Numbered from the stretch's first letter, positions 51,760-61,486 are shown. The stretch is 64,000 bases of DNA from Acidimicrobiaceae bacterium (GCA_003155915.1 PMFA01000003.1:1-64000); one strand, 5' to 3'. A program made the numbers and translations. Notes: generated by a model from the letters alone, not told the origin.

Positions 51760-53310
51760 TCAGTGCTCGAGGACCAATTCCGATTTCGAGGACGTTTGCC
51801 GGGCTGGCAGGTAACAAAACACGATGACGGCGACCACGACGGCGGTACCGGCGGCCACGAGGCATCCCCGATGAAACCCGTCCATGAAGGCGGCCGTGAG
51901 TTTGGGCATCAGCACCGTCTGCACTGCCGACGGGAGGTGCGCCGCGGTCATTTTGGCCGCCTGCATCGAACTCTGTGCCACGTCCAATTGATGAGCACTC
52001 AGACCGTGACCGCGAAACGGTTCGAACGCTCGACGAATGGCGGGTCCGAACAGTGACGCGAAGACCGAGCCAATGATCGCCACGCCCAAGGTGCCTCCGA
52101 GCTCGCGCGTGGTCTCGTTGCCGGCGGCGCCGGCGCCGATCTGATCCGGTTCGAGCGTGTCCATCGTGGCGGCGACTGAGGGCGCGTTCACGAGCGAGAA
52201 GCCCACGGCCAGGGTGATCATCGAACCGACAATCGGACCCAGGTACGACGCGTCGGCCGCCAACCTCGACATCCACGTGAGCGCCACGGCGATCACCAGC
52301 AGTCCCAGTGCGACCACGAAGCGCGTCCCGAGACGCAACGCGGCGAGGGCCCCAATCGGTGTGGCCACCATGACCGTAAAGGCGTAGGGCAAAGTGTGAA
52401 TGCCCGCCGACAGCGCGGAGTAGCCCCGCACGAGTTGGAAGTACTGCGTCACGAGGAAGATGAAGCCGAAGAGGCAGAAGAAGTTGGTGGCCATGGCCCC
52501 GGCGCTGGCGGAGTAGGTCCGGTTGTTGAAGATCCGCACGTTCAAGAGCGGTCCTTCGTGGCCCAACTCGTAATTGGCGAATCCGCTGAGCAGCAGCACC
52601 GCTGCTCCGAAGAGCACCAACGTCGGTGACGAACGCCAACCCCACGACGGACCCTGAATGATCGCCAGGATCAACGCCGTGATGCCCGCCGTTCCGAGCG
52701 CCAGTCCCACCACGTCGGGTGGATGGCGCTTGGGGATCGTGGACTCCGGCACCACGAACGCGATCGCCACGACGCCCACGAGAGCGATCGGGACGTTCAC
52801 CAAGAAAATCGATCCGAAAAAAAAGTGCGTGATGAGAGCGCCACCCGCGATCGGACCAAGGGCAATGGCGATACCGGTCGTCGCGCCCCATAACCCGAAT
52901 GCTTTGGCCCGTTCACGACGGTCATCGAAGACGACCGTCAACGTCGAGAGCGTCGCGGGAAAGATGAACGCCGCACTCGCGCCCATCAACGCTCGAGCCG
53001 TCAAGAGTGTTGAAACGTTGTGCGAGAACGCCGCGAGCAGTGAGAACACCGAAAACGCGAACAGTCCTATCTGCATGACGCGCTTGCGGCCCAAACGGTC
53101 CGAGAGCCCCCCGCCGGCGAGTAAAAGTCCGGCGAACGGTAATGAGTAGCCGTCGACGATCCACTGGAGCGACGAATTTGACGCGTGCAGGTCGCGCGAG
53201 ATCGTGGGCAGCGCCACGTTGACGATGGTGTTGTCGACGACGACTAGGAAGACCGCGATGCAGAGAACGAACAGCACCAACCATCGCCGTTCACTGGCAA
53301 ACGTCGGCAC
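51760..53310 (-). CDS. DHA2-family drug exporter
   Basis: This 516-residue 14-helix major facilitator has VFLVVVDNTIVNVALPTISRDLHAS in helix 1, the GGGLSDRLGRKRVMQIG motif A and FGLWGATTGIAIALGPIAGG motif C of antiporters. It is not closely similar to the exporter at 42212. It starts with GTG 53310 after a GGGGGG stretch. The AT-rich upstream region holds a small TTCGGC-CTT-GCCGAA repeat (53358-53372). Confidence 0.9.
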   Translation of the reverse strand: MPTFASERRWLVLFVLCIAVFLVVVDNTIVNVALPTISRDLHASNSSLQWIVDGYSLPFAGLLLAGGGLSDRLGRKRVMQIGLFAFSVFSLLAAFSHNVSTLLTARALMGASAAFIFPATLSTLTVVFDDRRERAKAFGLWGATTGIAIALGPIAGGALITHFFFGSIFLVNVPIALVGVVAIAFVVPESTIPKRHPPDVVGLALGTAGITALILAIIQGPSWGWRSSPTLVLFGAAVLLLSGFANYELGHEGPLLNVRIFNNRTYSASAGAMATNFFCLFGFIFLVTQYFQLVRGYSALSAGIHTLPYAFTVMVATPIGALAALRLGTRFVVALGLLVIAVALTWMSRLAADASYLGPIVGSMITLAVGFSLVNAPSVAATMDTLEPDQIGAGAAGNETTRELGGTLGVAIIGSVFASLFGPAIRRAFEPFRGHGLSAHQLDVAQSSMQAAKMTAAHLPSAVQTVLMPKLTAAFMDGFHRGCLVAAGTAVVVAVIVFCYLPARQTSSKSELVLEH

Positions 53311-53459
53311 AATCCCCCCATATGGTTCTTCGTTCTATATTGCATATCAAGCATTCATTCGGCCTTGCCGAACACATCTGACCTTATCCAACACGACGGC
53401 CGAGTCTCGGCATTTCTGAATCAAAAGTCGAAACTCAGCGTTCGGTGATCTCAGGGCGC

Positions 53460-54929
53460 CTACGAAGTCGCCGTCGCGAGGGCGCCATCCTTGAAGCCCG
53501 CGGGCCATCGCCCCGGGCGACTGGGTCGTAACAACATGTCGGTCAAGTCACGCCGTAGGTGTTCTTGGCGCCACACGAGTTGTTCTTGAGCGCCGCGCAT
53601 GATGCGTTCGGTGTCGCGACACTCCGTTCGCCAGGTCGGATCGGCGAGCAGGTCGAAGCACCTAAAGGTCCCGTCGGCGAACTGCACGTACCCGAGATCA
53701 TCACTGACTGAAGCGGCGAGGTTCGCGAGTGACAGGCGTCGGTCCCTGGGCCAGTCGCGCGTGGCGTGACGGATGATGTAGCCGCGGTAATCCCACTCGT
53801 AGTGGGCCGCAGTGCGCCACGCGACGTCCTCGCCCGCCAGCAGTGGCGTCAGGGAACGGCCGTCGCACTGGGCCGGCTCTTCAACCGAGAGGACGTCAGC
53901 CAGCGTCGGAAGGAGGTCGACGTTCTCGCTGAAGTGAGTGATCACTCGGCCGGCGTTGGCGGAGTGGGGATCGCGCCAGAGACCGATGACGTGGTAGCTC
54001 TGAGGAAAAAATCCCAACTTCTCCTTCAGCCCATGGTCGCCCAACTGCTCTCCGTGGTCGGCGGTGATGACCACGAGCGTGTCCTCCCACTCGCCGCGCT
54101 CCTCGAGCGCGCGCACGACTCGCCCGAGCTGGGAGTCAACCTCGCTGATCATTCCGTAGTACTGCGTCTTGAGCGCGCGCATCTGATCAGGGTCACTCGG
54201 TGCGGCACTCGCTTCAAATCCCATCGCCGCGTCGTGGATCGCGTGTCGCTGCGACGCGGGAACCGGCGCAATCGGCATCTCGACGTCCGCGGGGTCGTAC
54301 AGTCGCGAGAACTCCCCCGCCGCCGCGTACGGAGGATGGGGACGCAAATAACTGAGGTGGGCGAACCATCCGCTCTCCCGGGTGTCGAGCCAGTCCAGGA
54401 AGCGCGTCGTGAGAAAACCACTGAGCGAGAGCTCGGCGGGGCGATCGGGCTCGCCGCGCGCCGCCGCCTCCCAGCCGTAGGGCACGTCGTAGCCCTTCTC
54501 GCGCAGATGCTGGATCCAACCGGCCTGGCTCTCGGGCAAGTACAGACCGACGGAGAGTCCCGGCAACACGCCGTCGTAACTGTCGAGTCGAGGATCATCG
54601 TTGCCCTCGGCGTTCGCGGGATCGACGCCCTGATCGGTGTAGCCGAAGAGCGTCGGGTCGTATCCGCCTCGGCGCGCGACGTGCGCGATGTTGTCGAGTC
54701 CTTTCGGGAGCGGGGTCCCGTTGGCGACGACGCGATTGTTCATTTGATACGTGCCGGTGTAGATCGCCGCTCGCCCCGGCGAGCACGGCGCGGCCTGGGA
54801 GTAGTGGCGCGCGAGGCGAACGCCCTCGCGTGCGATGCGGTCCAGTGTCGGGGTCTGCACGAGCGGATGGCCCGCCGCGCCGTAGGAGTCGCCACGGAAC
54901 TGATCCAAGGTTATGAAGAGGACGTTCAC
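53460..54929 (-). CDS. Phosphonate-monoester-hydrolase-like sulfatase-family enzyme
   Basis: This 489-residue alkaline-phosphatase-superfamily enzyme begins VNVLFITLDQFRGDSYG (metal Asp9). CSPGR at 49-53 gives the formylglycine Cys49. Several segments are characteristic of rhizobial and Burkholderia phosphonate monoester hydrolases. These are YQMNNRVVANGTPL, GGYDPTLFGYTDQ, LRPHPPY, ITADHGEQLGDHGLKEKLG and HFSENVDLLPTLADVL. It may therefore prefer phosphate diesters or phosphonate esters over sulfates. GTG 54929 overlaps the esterase stop as GTGA. Confidence 0.85.
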   Translation of the reverse strand: MNVLFITLDQFRGDSYGAAGHPLVQTPTLDRIAREGVRLARHYSQAAPCSPGRAAIYTGTYQMNNRVVANGTPLPKGLDNIAHVARRGGYDPTLFGYTDQGVDPANAEGNDDPRLDSYDGVLPGLSVGLYLPESQAGWIQHLREKGYDVPYGWEAAARGEPDRPAELSLSGFLTTRFLDWLDTRESGWFAHLSYLRPHPPYAAAGEFSRLYDPADVEMPIAPVPASQRHAIHDAAMGFEASAAPSDPDQMRALKTQYYGMISEVDSQLGRVVRALEERGEWEDTLVVITADHGEQLGDHGLKEKLGFFPQSYHVIGLWRDPHSANAGRVITHFSENVDLLPTLADVLSVEEPAQCDGRSLTPLLAGEDVAWRTAAHYEWDYRGYIIRHATRDWPRDRRLSLANLAASVSDDLGYVQFADGTFRCFDLLADPTWRTECRDTERIMRGAQEQLVWRQEHLRRDLTDMLLRPSRPGRWPAGFKDGALATATS

Positions 54930-55861
54930 TTCGCGGCCTCGACGTAGCGGTGCATGTGCTTGGCCAGATCGTCGATGATCTCGAGCGCTTCGGGCACCAT
55001 CGTCGGCAGGCGCAGGAATCCGTGGATCATTCCCTCGGCCTCGAGTAACTCCACGCGAACGCCGAAGTGTTCGAGCAAGCCGGCGTAGGCGACCGCCTCG
55101 TCTCGAAGGGGATCGCATTGGGCGACGACCACGATCGCCGAAGGGGCGCCCGTGAGGTCTTCGAACATGAGCGGCGTGACACGGGGGTCGCTGCGATCGG
55201 TCCACCCGTTGAGGTAGAGCCCGTAATCGTGGCGCAGATGATCGATATCGAGCGCGTGACCGACACCGTATTCGTGCACCGAGTCGGTGAACAGATCGGG
55301 CCCGAGCGTCGGGTAGATCACGACTTGCGCGGCGATTCTCAAGTCTTCGGCTCTCGTCAGCGCGCACGCGACCGTCATCAGTGTCGCGCCGGCGGAGTCG
55401 CCCATCACGATCAGTTGGACGTCCGGGTCATCGAACTCTGCCAAGTGCGCGAACACGTAACCGATACTGTCGACGGCGTCATCAATGCCGGCGGGGAACG
55501 GATGTTCCGGCGCCAATCGGTACTCGACCGAGAGGAATCGCATTCGGGTGTCCGAAGAGAGACGGCGACAGAGCGCGTCGTGCGTATCGAGGTCGCCCAC
55601 GATGAACCCACCTCCGTGGAAGTAGACCACGAGCGCCTTGCTCTCGTCACCGAGCGGCACGTAGAGCCGGGCGCGAAGCGTCCGCCCGTCGAGAGCCAAC
55701 TCGACTTCACGAATCGATTCCACCGCCTGCGGATCGCCGCGATTGGCGAGCGCGCTTTCGCGGTAGGCCGCGCGGCGCTCGTCGGCGCTCACGAGCGACG
55801 GATGGGGCTCGGGCTCGGCGCGCACGGCATTCACGTACGGCTCGAGCGAGGGGTGGACCAT
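54926..55861 (-). CDS. Alpha/beta hydrolase (hormone-sensitive-lipase family esterase)
   Basis: This 311-residue esterase has the oxyanion motif YFHGGGFIVGDLDTHD, LSVEYRLAPEHPFPAGIDD, the nucleophile in VMGDSAGATLM and the late histidine in GMIHGFLRL. AAGGAG precedes the ATG. Its overlap with the sulfatase-family gene implies the two act on one substrate, for example successive removal of an ester and a phosphoryl or sulfuryl group. Confidence 0.9.
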   Translation of the reverse strand: MVHPSLEPYVNAVRAEPEPHPSLVSADERRAAYRESALANRGDPQAVESIREVELALDGRTLRARLYVPLGDESKALVVYFHGGGFIVGDLDTHDALCRRLSSDTRMRFLSVEYRLAPEHPFPAGIDDAVDSIGYVFAHLAEFDDPDVQLIVMGDSAGATLMTVACALTRAEDLRIAAQVVIYPTLGPDLFTDSVHEYGVGHALDIDHLRHDYGLYLNGWTDRSDPRVTPLMFEDLTGAPSAIVVVAQCDPLRDEAVAYAGLLEHFGVRVELLEAEGMIHGFLRLPTMVPEALEIIDDLAKHMHRYVEAAK

Positions 55862-55915
55862 GGCAACCTCCTTCGCTAGAGACTACGACCCGGCTGATGA
55901 CGCGTCACGTAACAA

Positions 55916-56854
55916 TTAATCTTGGAGGTCGTCCCAGCAATGTTCGACCTCGTCGATTGCGGTTCTCCATCCGCGCTTGGCCTCTCGGCGGGCTTCCTTA
56001 TGGAACGCTCGTATCTCCCGGAGCGGCACTTTCCAGTTCGGCTCCGCGACGGTCAATGACTTCAGCCACGCATCGGCGACTGCTTGGTCGTGCACGACGC
56101 CGAGCTTCGTCTGAGTCTTCTCGGCCGCTCGAGCCAATTTGACGGCTGGCTTTCCGCCCACCAATCCCAGCACCTCACACGCGCACTGCAATCGCTTCAA
56201 TTCGATGCGAACCTTGTGCAAGTGCTCGTTGGACGAATCCGCTCGAGCCACTTTCGCGGCTCGCCGAACGTCGCGCCAGGCATTCTTTAGTTGTGATTTG
56301 AGCACTTCGGACGCCGGTCCCTTGGCCTCGGCGTCGAAGACAACTGATGAGCCAATGGTGGCAATATCGTCGACGAGGAGCGCGTAGCGCTTGGTCGTTC
56401 GCTCCAAGGCGCCACGCTCGCGGGCCTCTTCGATGCGCTGGTCAAGTCGTTTCAGGACCTGTGGTTGCACGGGTTCATCCTCGATCAACCACAAGGAGTT
56501 CACGATGCCGGTACGAAGTACGTCGAGGTCACGAATCTCCCCGAGCACCCCGGCGTACCACGACAGTTCGACGAGTATCGGATCTGACCATTCAGCGTCG
56601 AACAATCCCGAGAAGGTTCGAAGTACCGACCGCAGGCGCCGCACGCTGACGCGCGCTTGATGAACCTGACCAACGACGGTGTCTCTTCGACGAGCCTCTC
56701 GCCGCGGCACCTGGAAGACACTCTCGCCGCGTGCGGCTTCGAGTAATTTGCCGGACTGCTCAGTCGTCAAATCGTTGAGCAGAAAATTGCGCGCGAACTG
56801 GTCGAGTACGTCAGCGATGACGAGGTCGGCCGTCGCGGTGGAGTCCTCTACCAC
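55916..56854 (-). CDS. CHAD-domain protein
   Basis: This 312-residue helical protein has the CHAD signature VHQARVSVRRLRSVLRTF (conserved His and basic residues) and a second repeat EHLHKVRIELKRLQCACEVLG. CHAD domains bind polyphosphate through basic grooves. No CYTH triphosphatase domain is fused or adjacent. GTG 56854 follows GGAGGAGG. Confidence 0.88.
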   Translation of the reverse strand: MVEDSTATADLVIADVLDQFARNFLLNDLTTEQSGKLLEAARGESVFQVPRREARRRDTVVGQVHQARVSVRRLRSVLRTFSGLFDAEWSDPILVELSWYAGVLGEIRDLDVLRTGIVNSLWLIEDEPVQPQVLKRLDQRIEEARERGALERTTKRYALLVDDIATIGSSVVFDAEAKGPASEVLKSQLKNAWRDVRRAAKVARADSSNEHLHKVRIELKRLQCACEVLGLVGGKPAVKLARAAEKTQTKLGVVHDQAVADAWLKSLTVAEPNWKVPLREIRAFHKEARREAKRGWRTAIDEVEHCWDDLQD

Positions 56855-57073
56855 GTCGCCTCCTCCATGATTGAGGTGGCGCAGTTCACGCGTAAAGGTC
56901 TGGTAACTCGGTTCGTCAGGGGCCTTTCACGACGGTCATCAACTCGATGGGTGGAGATTCAAGTCTACGGCGCGGCACGCGGCGCCGTTTCTCACAAGGG
57001 CGCCGCGGGTGATCACATTCTTCGCAGGACCACGGCCCTGCGCCCCTAGTGCACGACGGCCAGTGCCTGGAAA

Positions 57074-57106
57074 CAGACATCCCGGCCGATTCGGCCGGGA
57101 TGTCTG
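57074..57106 (-). terminator. Terminator-like hairpin after tRNA-Gly
   Basis: CAGACATCCCGGCCG and its exact complement form a 15-bp stem around a 3-base loop, 8 bases beyond the tRNA 3' end. A short TTT follows on the minus strand. Stem strength and position make it a probable terminator of the tRNA transcript despite the weak U tract. Confidence 0.7.
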
Positions 57107-57113
57107 AACCTTC

Positions 57114-57189
57114 TGGAGCGGACGACCGGGCTCGAACCGGCGACCTCGACCTTGGCAAGGTCGCGCTCTACCAACTGAGCTACGTCCGC
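57114..57189 (-). tRNA. tRNA-Gly (anticodon GCC)
   Basis: The 76-base cloverleaf has acceptor GCGGACG paired with CGTCCGC, a D-arm GCTC..GAGC and an anticodon stem-loop GACCTTGCCAAGGTC. The GGTTCGAGCC T-arm, discriminator T and an encoded CCA complete it. The anticodon GCC reads GGC/GGT. Confidence 0.97.
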
Positions 57190-57199
57190 GTGGTCACCA

Positions 57200-57205
57200 A
57201 TAGTA
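57200..57205 (-). promoter_or_regulatory. -10 element of the tRNA-Gly gene
   Basis: TACTAT on the minus strand ends 10 bases before the mature tRNA 5' end, a normal distance for a short 5' leader. The -35 is not evident. Confidence 0.4.
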
Positions 57206-57238
57206 GCCGAGGCGCCGATCAAAATCGACTTCGGCTCA

Positions 57239-58669
57239 TTAAACGGCGGTGTCGATCAACCTTGAGGCCTCTTCCTTCAAATAGTCACGGAGGGTCGCGA
57301 GATCAGGCATCGTCTGAGCGCACGCGAGCATCCCGAACTCCAGGTTCTGCTCGAAACCGAGAACCGTGACGTTCAATGAGAACGGGCCGAGCAACGGTCC
57401 GACCGGTGCCGCGGACACGACGCGGTGACCACTCAACCAGAGCGGGATTGGCGGGCCCGGCACCGAGGACAACATCAAATTGGCCATCGGCGGCAACCGG
57501 TCGAACAGTCCGAACGCGTCGAACATCTTGCCCCCGAGCGACAACGCGGTGGGACCGAGAACGCGCGGTATCTCCTGGAACATCTTCGCGCTGTTATGGC
57601 GCTGCACGCCGACGGTCTTCGCGGAGTCCTGGGCAATCGCCCGCAATCGTTCGACTGGGTCGTCGATGTCGGTGTGCAGCGCCACCAACATGCCCGAGAT
57701 CTGATTGCCCATCGCCGCGGCGTCACCGTCACCTCGTACGTTGATCGGCACGAAGGCGATCAGGTCACGAGGTATCTCTTCGCCACGGGCGGCCAGGAGT
57801 CGTCGCAATGCACCGCTCACCGTCGCCACAACGAAATCAGTGACCGAGGCCCCGTGATACTTCGCGGCGCGCTTCGCGTCGGCGAGGGGAATGCGCATAC
57901 GGTGATACACCTTCTCCACCCCGGCGCGCCCGTTGAACGACGTACGGCGCGCTTCGAAGATCGAGGGCTGGTTGGGCGTCGTTCGCTTTCGACCCCGCGA
58001 CAGCGCCACGCGCACGACCGTGCGTACGACGTCGAACACTCGGGTCAGCCACGACGTCACGACGCTCACGGCGAGCGCCGGCTCGGCGCGCAATCGACGA
58101 AGACCTTCGAGCACGAACGACATCGAATTCGACGCGACCGGTTCGCTTGACGCGTCGTCCACTTTGGGGGCCGGTGCGCGTACCTCGGGCGAAATGTCGA
58201 AGAGACTGGCGAAGGTTTCGGCCCCGGACACGCCATCGGCCAACGCGTGATGCACCTTGAGCGCCGCGGCGACCCGCCCGTCCTCGAGACCCTCGACGAT
58301 CACGAGCTGCCACAGTGGCCGCGTACGCACCAGTGGTCGCGAGAGAAACTCCGAGATCAGCACGTCGAACTGGTCGGCCGTACCGGGCGACGGCAACGCG
58401 ACGCGCGAGATGTGTCGATCAAGGTCGAAGTGAACGTCCGGCACGAGGGACGGCCACGTGAGGTCGAAGGGGGCTCGAATGATCCGCTGGGTCAGCACCG
58501 GTATCTCGTGCAGTCGATCGGCGACGTTCTTGCGGATGAATTCAAAACGCTCGGTGGGATCGGCGACGTCGCCGAAGTCGAGTTCAATCACCGCACCGAT
58601 GTTCATGGCCGACCCCGGTACCTCCAGCAGGAGGAACGCACTGTCCAGTGGATCCAAGTAGCGGGTCAA
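57239..58669 (-). CDS. Wax ester synthase / diacylglycerol acyltransferase (WS/DGAT)
   Basis: This 476-residue acyltransferase makes wax esters or triacylglycerol storage lipid from acyl-CoA. The opening YLDPLDSAFLLLE is the family N-terminus. The catalytic HHALADG is at 140-146. The later VPINVRGDGDAAAMGNQISGM and NLMLSSVPGPPIPLWLSGH are conserved. The only sensible start is TTG 58669, overlapping the dut stop as TTGA. Confidence 0.92.
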   Translation of the reverse strand: MTRYLDPLDSAFLLLEVPGSAMNIGAVIELDFGDVADPTERFEFIRKNVADRLHEIPVLTQRIIRAPFDLTWPSLVPDVHFDLDRHISRVALPSPGTADQFDVLISEFLSRPLVRTRPLWQLVIVEGLEDGRVAAALKVHHALADGVSGAETFASLFDISPEVRAPAPKVDDASSEPVASNSMSFVLEGLRRLRAEPALAVSVVTSWLTRVFDVVRTVVRVALSRGRKRTTPNQPSIFEARRTSFNGRAGVEKVYHRMRIPLADAKRAAKYHGASVTDFVVATVSGALRRLLAARGEEIPRDLIAFVPINVRGDGDAAAMGNQISGMLVALHTDIDDPVERLRAIAQDSAKTVGVQRHNSAKMFQEIPRVLGPTALSLGGKMFDAFGLFDRLPPMANLMLSSVPGPPIPLWLSGHRVVSAAPVGPLLGPFSLNVTVLGFEQNLEFGMLACAQTMPDLATLRDYLKEEASRLIDTAV

Positions 58670-59100
58670 CGTCCGCTGCTTCCGAAACCACCCTCGCCAC
58701 GCTTGGCCGGCGGGAGCTCCTCGACCGGGGTGAACGAGGCGAGCGGCACAGGTAAGACGACCAATTGAGCGATCCGGTCACCCTTTTTCACCTCGTAATC
58801 GTGGGTCGGATCGAGATTCACCAGGGCGACCATCACTTCGCCGCGGTACCCGGCGTCGATCAAACCGGGCGCGTTGATGCACGTGACGCCGTGCTTGGCG
58901 GCCAGGCCGCTGCGCGGTAAGACGAATCCCCCGTGGCCCTCGGGAATCGCGACGGACAGCCCCGTCGAGACCATGGCGCGGCCCCCGCCCGCTTTGATGA
59001 CGCGGGTCTCAACGGCGACCAGATCGCATCCCGCGTCGCCCTCGTGGGCGTACACGGGCAAGGTGGCGTCGGGTCGCAGGACCCGAACGGGGATTTCCAT
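58666..59100 (-). CDS. dut: Deoxyuridine triphosphatase
   Basis: This 144-residue trimeric dUTPase has all five motifs: HEGDAGCDL, PRSGLAAKHG, APGLIDAGYRGEV, GDRIAQLVV and the C-terminal RGEGGFGSSG. It removes dUTP and supplies dUMP. ATG 59100 gives the family N-terminus; the longer open frame is not homologous. Confidence 0.96.
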   Translation of the reverse strand: MEIPVRVLRPDATLPVYAHEGDAGCDLVAVETRVIKAGGGRAMVSTGLSVAIPEGHGGFVLPRSGLAAKHGVTCINAPGLIDAGYRGEVMVALVNLDPTHDYEVKKGDRIAQLVVLPVPLASFTPVEELPPAKRGEGGFGSSGR

Positions 59101-59148
59101 AGGGCGAAGGATATCGCCGGGCGATACGAGCATTGGCTGACGGTTATG

Positions 59149-59154
59149 TAGTCT
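59149..59154 (+). promoter_or_regulatory. -10-like element (TAGTCT), probable leaderless start of orn
   Basis: TAGTCT begins 12 bases before the GTG at 59161, with no ribosome binding site between. The alternative TATGTA overlaps it. Confidence 0.35.
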
Positions 59155-59160
59155 CGCACT

Positions 59161-59724
59161 GTGCTCGTGTGGATGGATCTGGAAATGACGGGGCTCGAAC
59201 CGCAACGTCACGTCATCATTGAGATCGCGACCCTCATCACCGACGACGACCTCAACGTGATCGCCGAGGGCCCGGACCTCGTCATTCACGCCAGTCCCGA
59301 ACAGATGGGCGAGATGGGTGATTTCGTCACCGAGATGCACACCAAGTCCGGACTGATCGACGCGGTCAACCAGTCCACGGTGACCACCGAAGAGGCCGAG
59401 AACCAGACGTTGGCCTTCTTCAAAGAGCACATCGCCGAAGCCCGCACGATTCCACTCTGTGGCAATTCGATCGGTACCGATCGCCGGTTCCTTCAGGAGT
59501 ACATGCCGACGCTGGAGGAGTTTCTCCACTACCGCAACGTGGACGTCTCGACGCTGAAGGAGCTGACGCGCCGCTGGTACCCCGAAGTCCTGGAGGCGCT
59601 ACCCGAGAAGGCGACCGCGCACCGCGCCCTGGACGACATTCGCGAGTCGATCGAGGAACTGCAGCACTACCGCGACACCCTGTTCGTCAAGGGGCCGGTG
59701 AACCCTCCCACGCTCGATGAGTGA
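59161..59724 (+). CDS. orn: Oligoribonuclease
   Basis: This 187-residue DEDDh 3'-5' exonuclease degrades short RNA oligomers and pGpG. LVWMDLEMTGL carries the first Asp/Glu pair at the N-terminus. CGNSIGTDRRFL and AHRALDDIRESIEEL carry the remaining catalytic residues. It is of normal length. Its end overlaps the acyl-CoA synthetase start by 8 bases. Confidence 0.96.
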   Translation: MLVWMDLEMTGLEPQRHVIIEIATLITDDDLNVIAEGPDLVIHASPEQMGEMGDFVTEMHTKSGLIDAVNQSTVTTEEAENQTLAFFKEHIAEARTIPLCGNSIGTDRRFLQEYMPTLEEFLHYRNVDVSTLKELTRRWYPEVLEALPEKATAHRALDDIRESIEELQHYRDTLFVKGPVNPPTLDE

Positions 59725-61486
59725 CGCCGTTGTTTCACTGGCGGACGCCACGGCGCAAATGACCGCGGCGGGCTCGATGTTCGAAACCGAGCGCACGTCG
59801 GTCAACGGCATCGAAATGACGGTGTGGAAGCACGCCCCGGCGACGCTGCGCCAAATTCTGGACCTCTCACTCGCGCACGCGTCGCGCGACTTCCTCGTCT
59901 ACGAAGGACAGCGCTTCACGTTCGACGAGCACTACCGAGCCGCCTCAACGCTGGCCGGACGACTCATCGCCGGTGGCGTCGCCAAGGGCGACCGCGTCGC
60001 CATCGCGTCGCGCAACCTTCCCCAGTGGGTTATCGCCTTCTGGGGAATCGTGCTCACCGGGGCGGTCGTCGTACCGATCAACGCGTGGTGGACGCCCGAA
60101 GAGTTGCAGTACGGACTGAGCGACTCGGGCACGTCGGTGCTCTTCGTGGACGAGGAGCGACTCGAGCGTGTCCGCAGCAGTCTCGATCAGCTCCCGGCGC
60201 TGTCCACCATCGTGGTCATCAGTGAGGACCCGAGCCGACCGGCTCGACTGGGCGCGGCGCACGCACGAGTTCGCACGATCGATTTCAACGAATACCTCGG
60301 CGACATCAGCCCGAGCGCGGCGCCACCGGACGTTGAGCTCTCGAGTGACGACGACGCCACGATGTTCTACACCTCGGGCACGACCGGCCATCCCAAGGGC
60401 GCGGTCGGCACGCATCGAAACGCCATCACGAATCTGATGAATCTTTTCTTCGTGGGGTCGCGCGCCACCATGCGCTTCGGCGCTGGCAACTTCGATGAAT
60501 CGGGTGAGAGCATTCCCAACGCCGCCCTCTTGAGCGTGCCGCTCTTTCACGCCACGGGTTGTCTCGCGACGATGATCACGGCCACGGCCTCCGGCGGCAA
60601 ACTCGTCATGATGCACCACTTCGACGCCGGCCAAGCGCTCGCGTTGATTGAGTCCGAGCGTCTCACGATGTTCGGTGGCGTGCCGACGATCGCGATGCAG
60701 ATACTCGATCACCGCGATTTCGCCAAGTTCGACACCTCGAGCGTGAAATCGGTCTCCTACGGCGGCGCGCCCGCTCCCCCCGAACTGGTGCGACGAATCC
60801 AAGCGGCCTTCCCTGGGGGCCAACCTGGCAACGGGTACGGACTCACTGAGACCTCGGCCGCGGTCTGTTTGAACAGCGGCGCCGACTACCTCGCCAAACC
60901 CGACAGCTGCGGCCCGGCGATGCCGGTCGTGGAATTGGCGATCGTTCCCGAGGACTTCGACGGCGACGAACCCTCCGCCGATCTGCCCAGGGGTCCCGGC
61001 GTGGTCGGCGAACTATGGATCAAGGGTCCCAACGTCGTACGCGGCTACTGGAACAAGCCCGAGGCGACCGCCAAGGCGTTCACGAAGGGATGGCTGCGCA
61101 GTGGCGACATCGCGAGGATCGACGAGGAAGGATTCGTATTCATCGTCGACCGCGCCAAGGACATGATCATCCGCGGTGGCGAGAACGTCTACTCGGTCAT
61201 CGTCGAGGCGGCCATCTTCGAACACCCCGACGTCGCGGACTGTGCCGTCGTCGGACTCCCCCACACGACGATGGGTGAAGAGGTCGCGGCCGTCATCGTC
61301 CTGCGGCCGGGACACGTGCTCGAGGCCGAAGAGATCAATCGCCACGTGGCCCGTCACCTGGCGCGCTTCGAAATGCCGACCCGGATCTTCTTTCGGGCCG
61401 AGCCACTCCCGCGCAATCCGCAGGGCAAAGTGCTCAAGCGCGAACTTCGGGCCTCGCTCGTCGAAGAGATCGAGCGTTCGGCCTAG
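59717..61486 (+). CDS. Long-chain-type acyl-CoA synthetase
   Basis: This 589-residue ANL enzyme activates a carboxylic acid with ATP and CoA. The P-loop [44 protein letters not shown] and the catalytic lysine in [12 protein letters not shown] appear in order. It could supply acyl-CoA for the nearby WS/DGAT. The chain length is not deducible. Confidence 0.92.
   Translation: MSDAVVSLADATAQMTAAGSMFETERTSVNGIEMTVWKHAPATLRQILDLSLAHASRDFLVYEGQRFTFDEHYRAASTLAGRLIAGGVAKGDRVAIASRNLPQWVIAFWGIVLTGAVVVPINAWWTPEELQYGLSDSGTSVLFVDEERLERVRSSLDQLPALSTIVVISEDPSRPARLGAAHARVRTIDFNEYLGDISPSAAPPDVELSSDDDATMFYTSGTTGHPKGAVGTHRNAITNLMNLFFVGSRATMRFGAGNFDESGESIPNAALLSVPLFHATGCLATMITATASGGKLVMMHHFDAGQALALIESERLTMFGGVPTIAMQILDHRDFAKFDTSSVKSVSYGGAPAPPELVRRIQAAFPGGQPGNGYGLTETSAAVCLNSGADYLAKPDSCGPAMPVVELAIVPEDFDGDEPSADLPRGPGVVGELWIKGPNVVRGYWNKPEATAKAFTKGWLRSGDIARIDEEGFVFIVDRAKDMIIRGGENVYSVIVEAAIFEHPDVADCAVVGLPHTTMGEEVAAVIVLRPGHVLEAEEINRHVARHLARFEMPTRIFFRAEPLPRNPQGKVLKRELRASLVEEIERSA

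Noticed and set aside
53766-54947. 393-codon open frame opposite the phosphonate-hydrolase-like gene
   Set aside because: It has no recognisable domain, is Arg/Val-rich as expected of a shadow frame, and the opposite strand has full motif support.
56979-57006. GCGGCGCC / GGCGCCGC hairpin as a terminator or small RNA
   Set aside because: No U tract follows on either strand, and the gap between the CHAD gene and tRNA-Gly has no other RNA-like feature.
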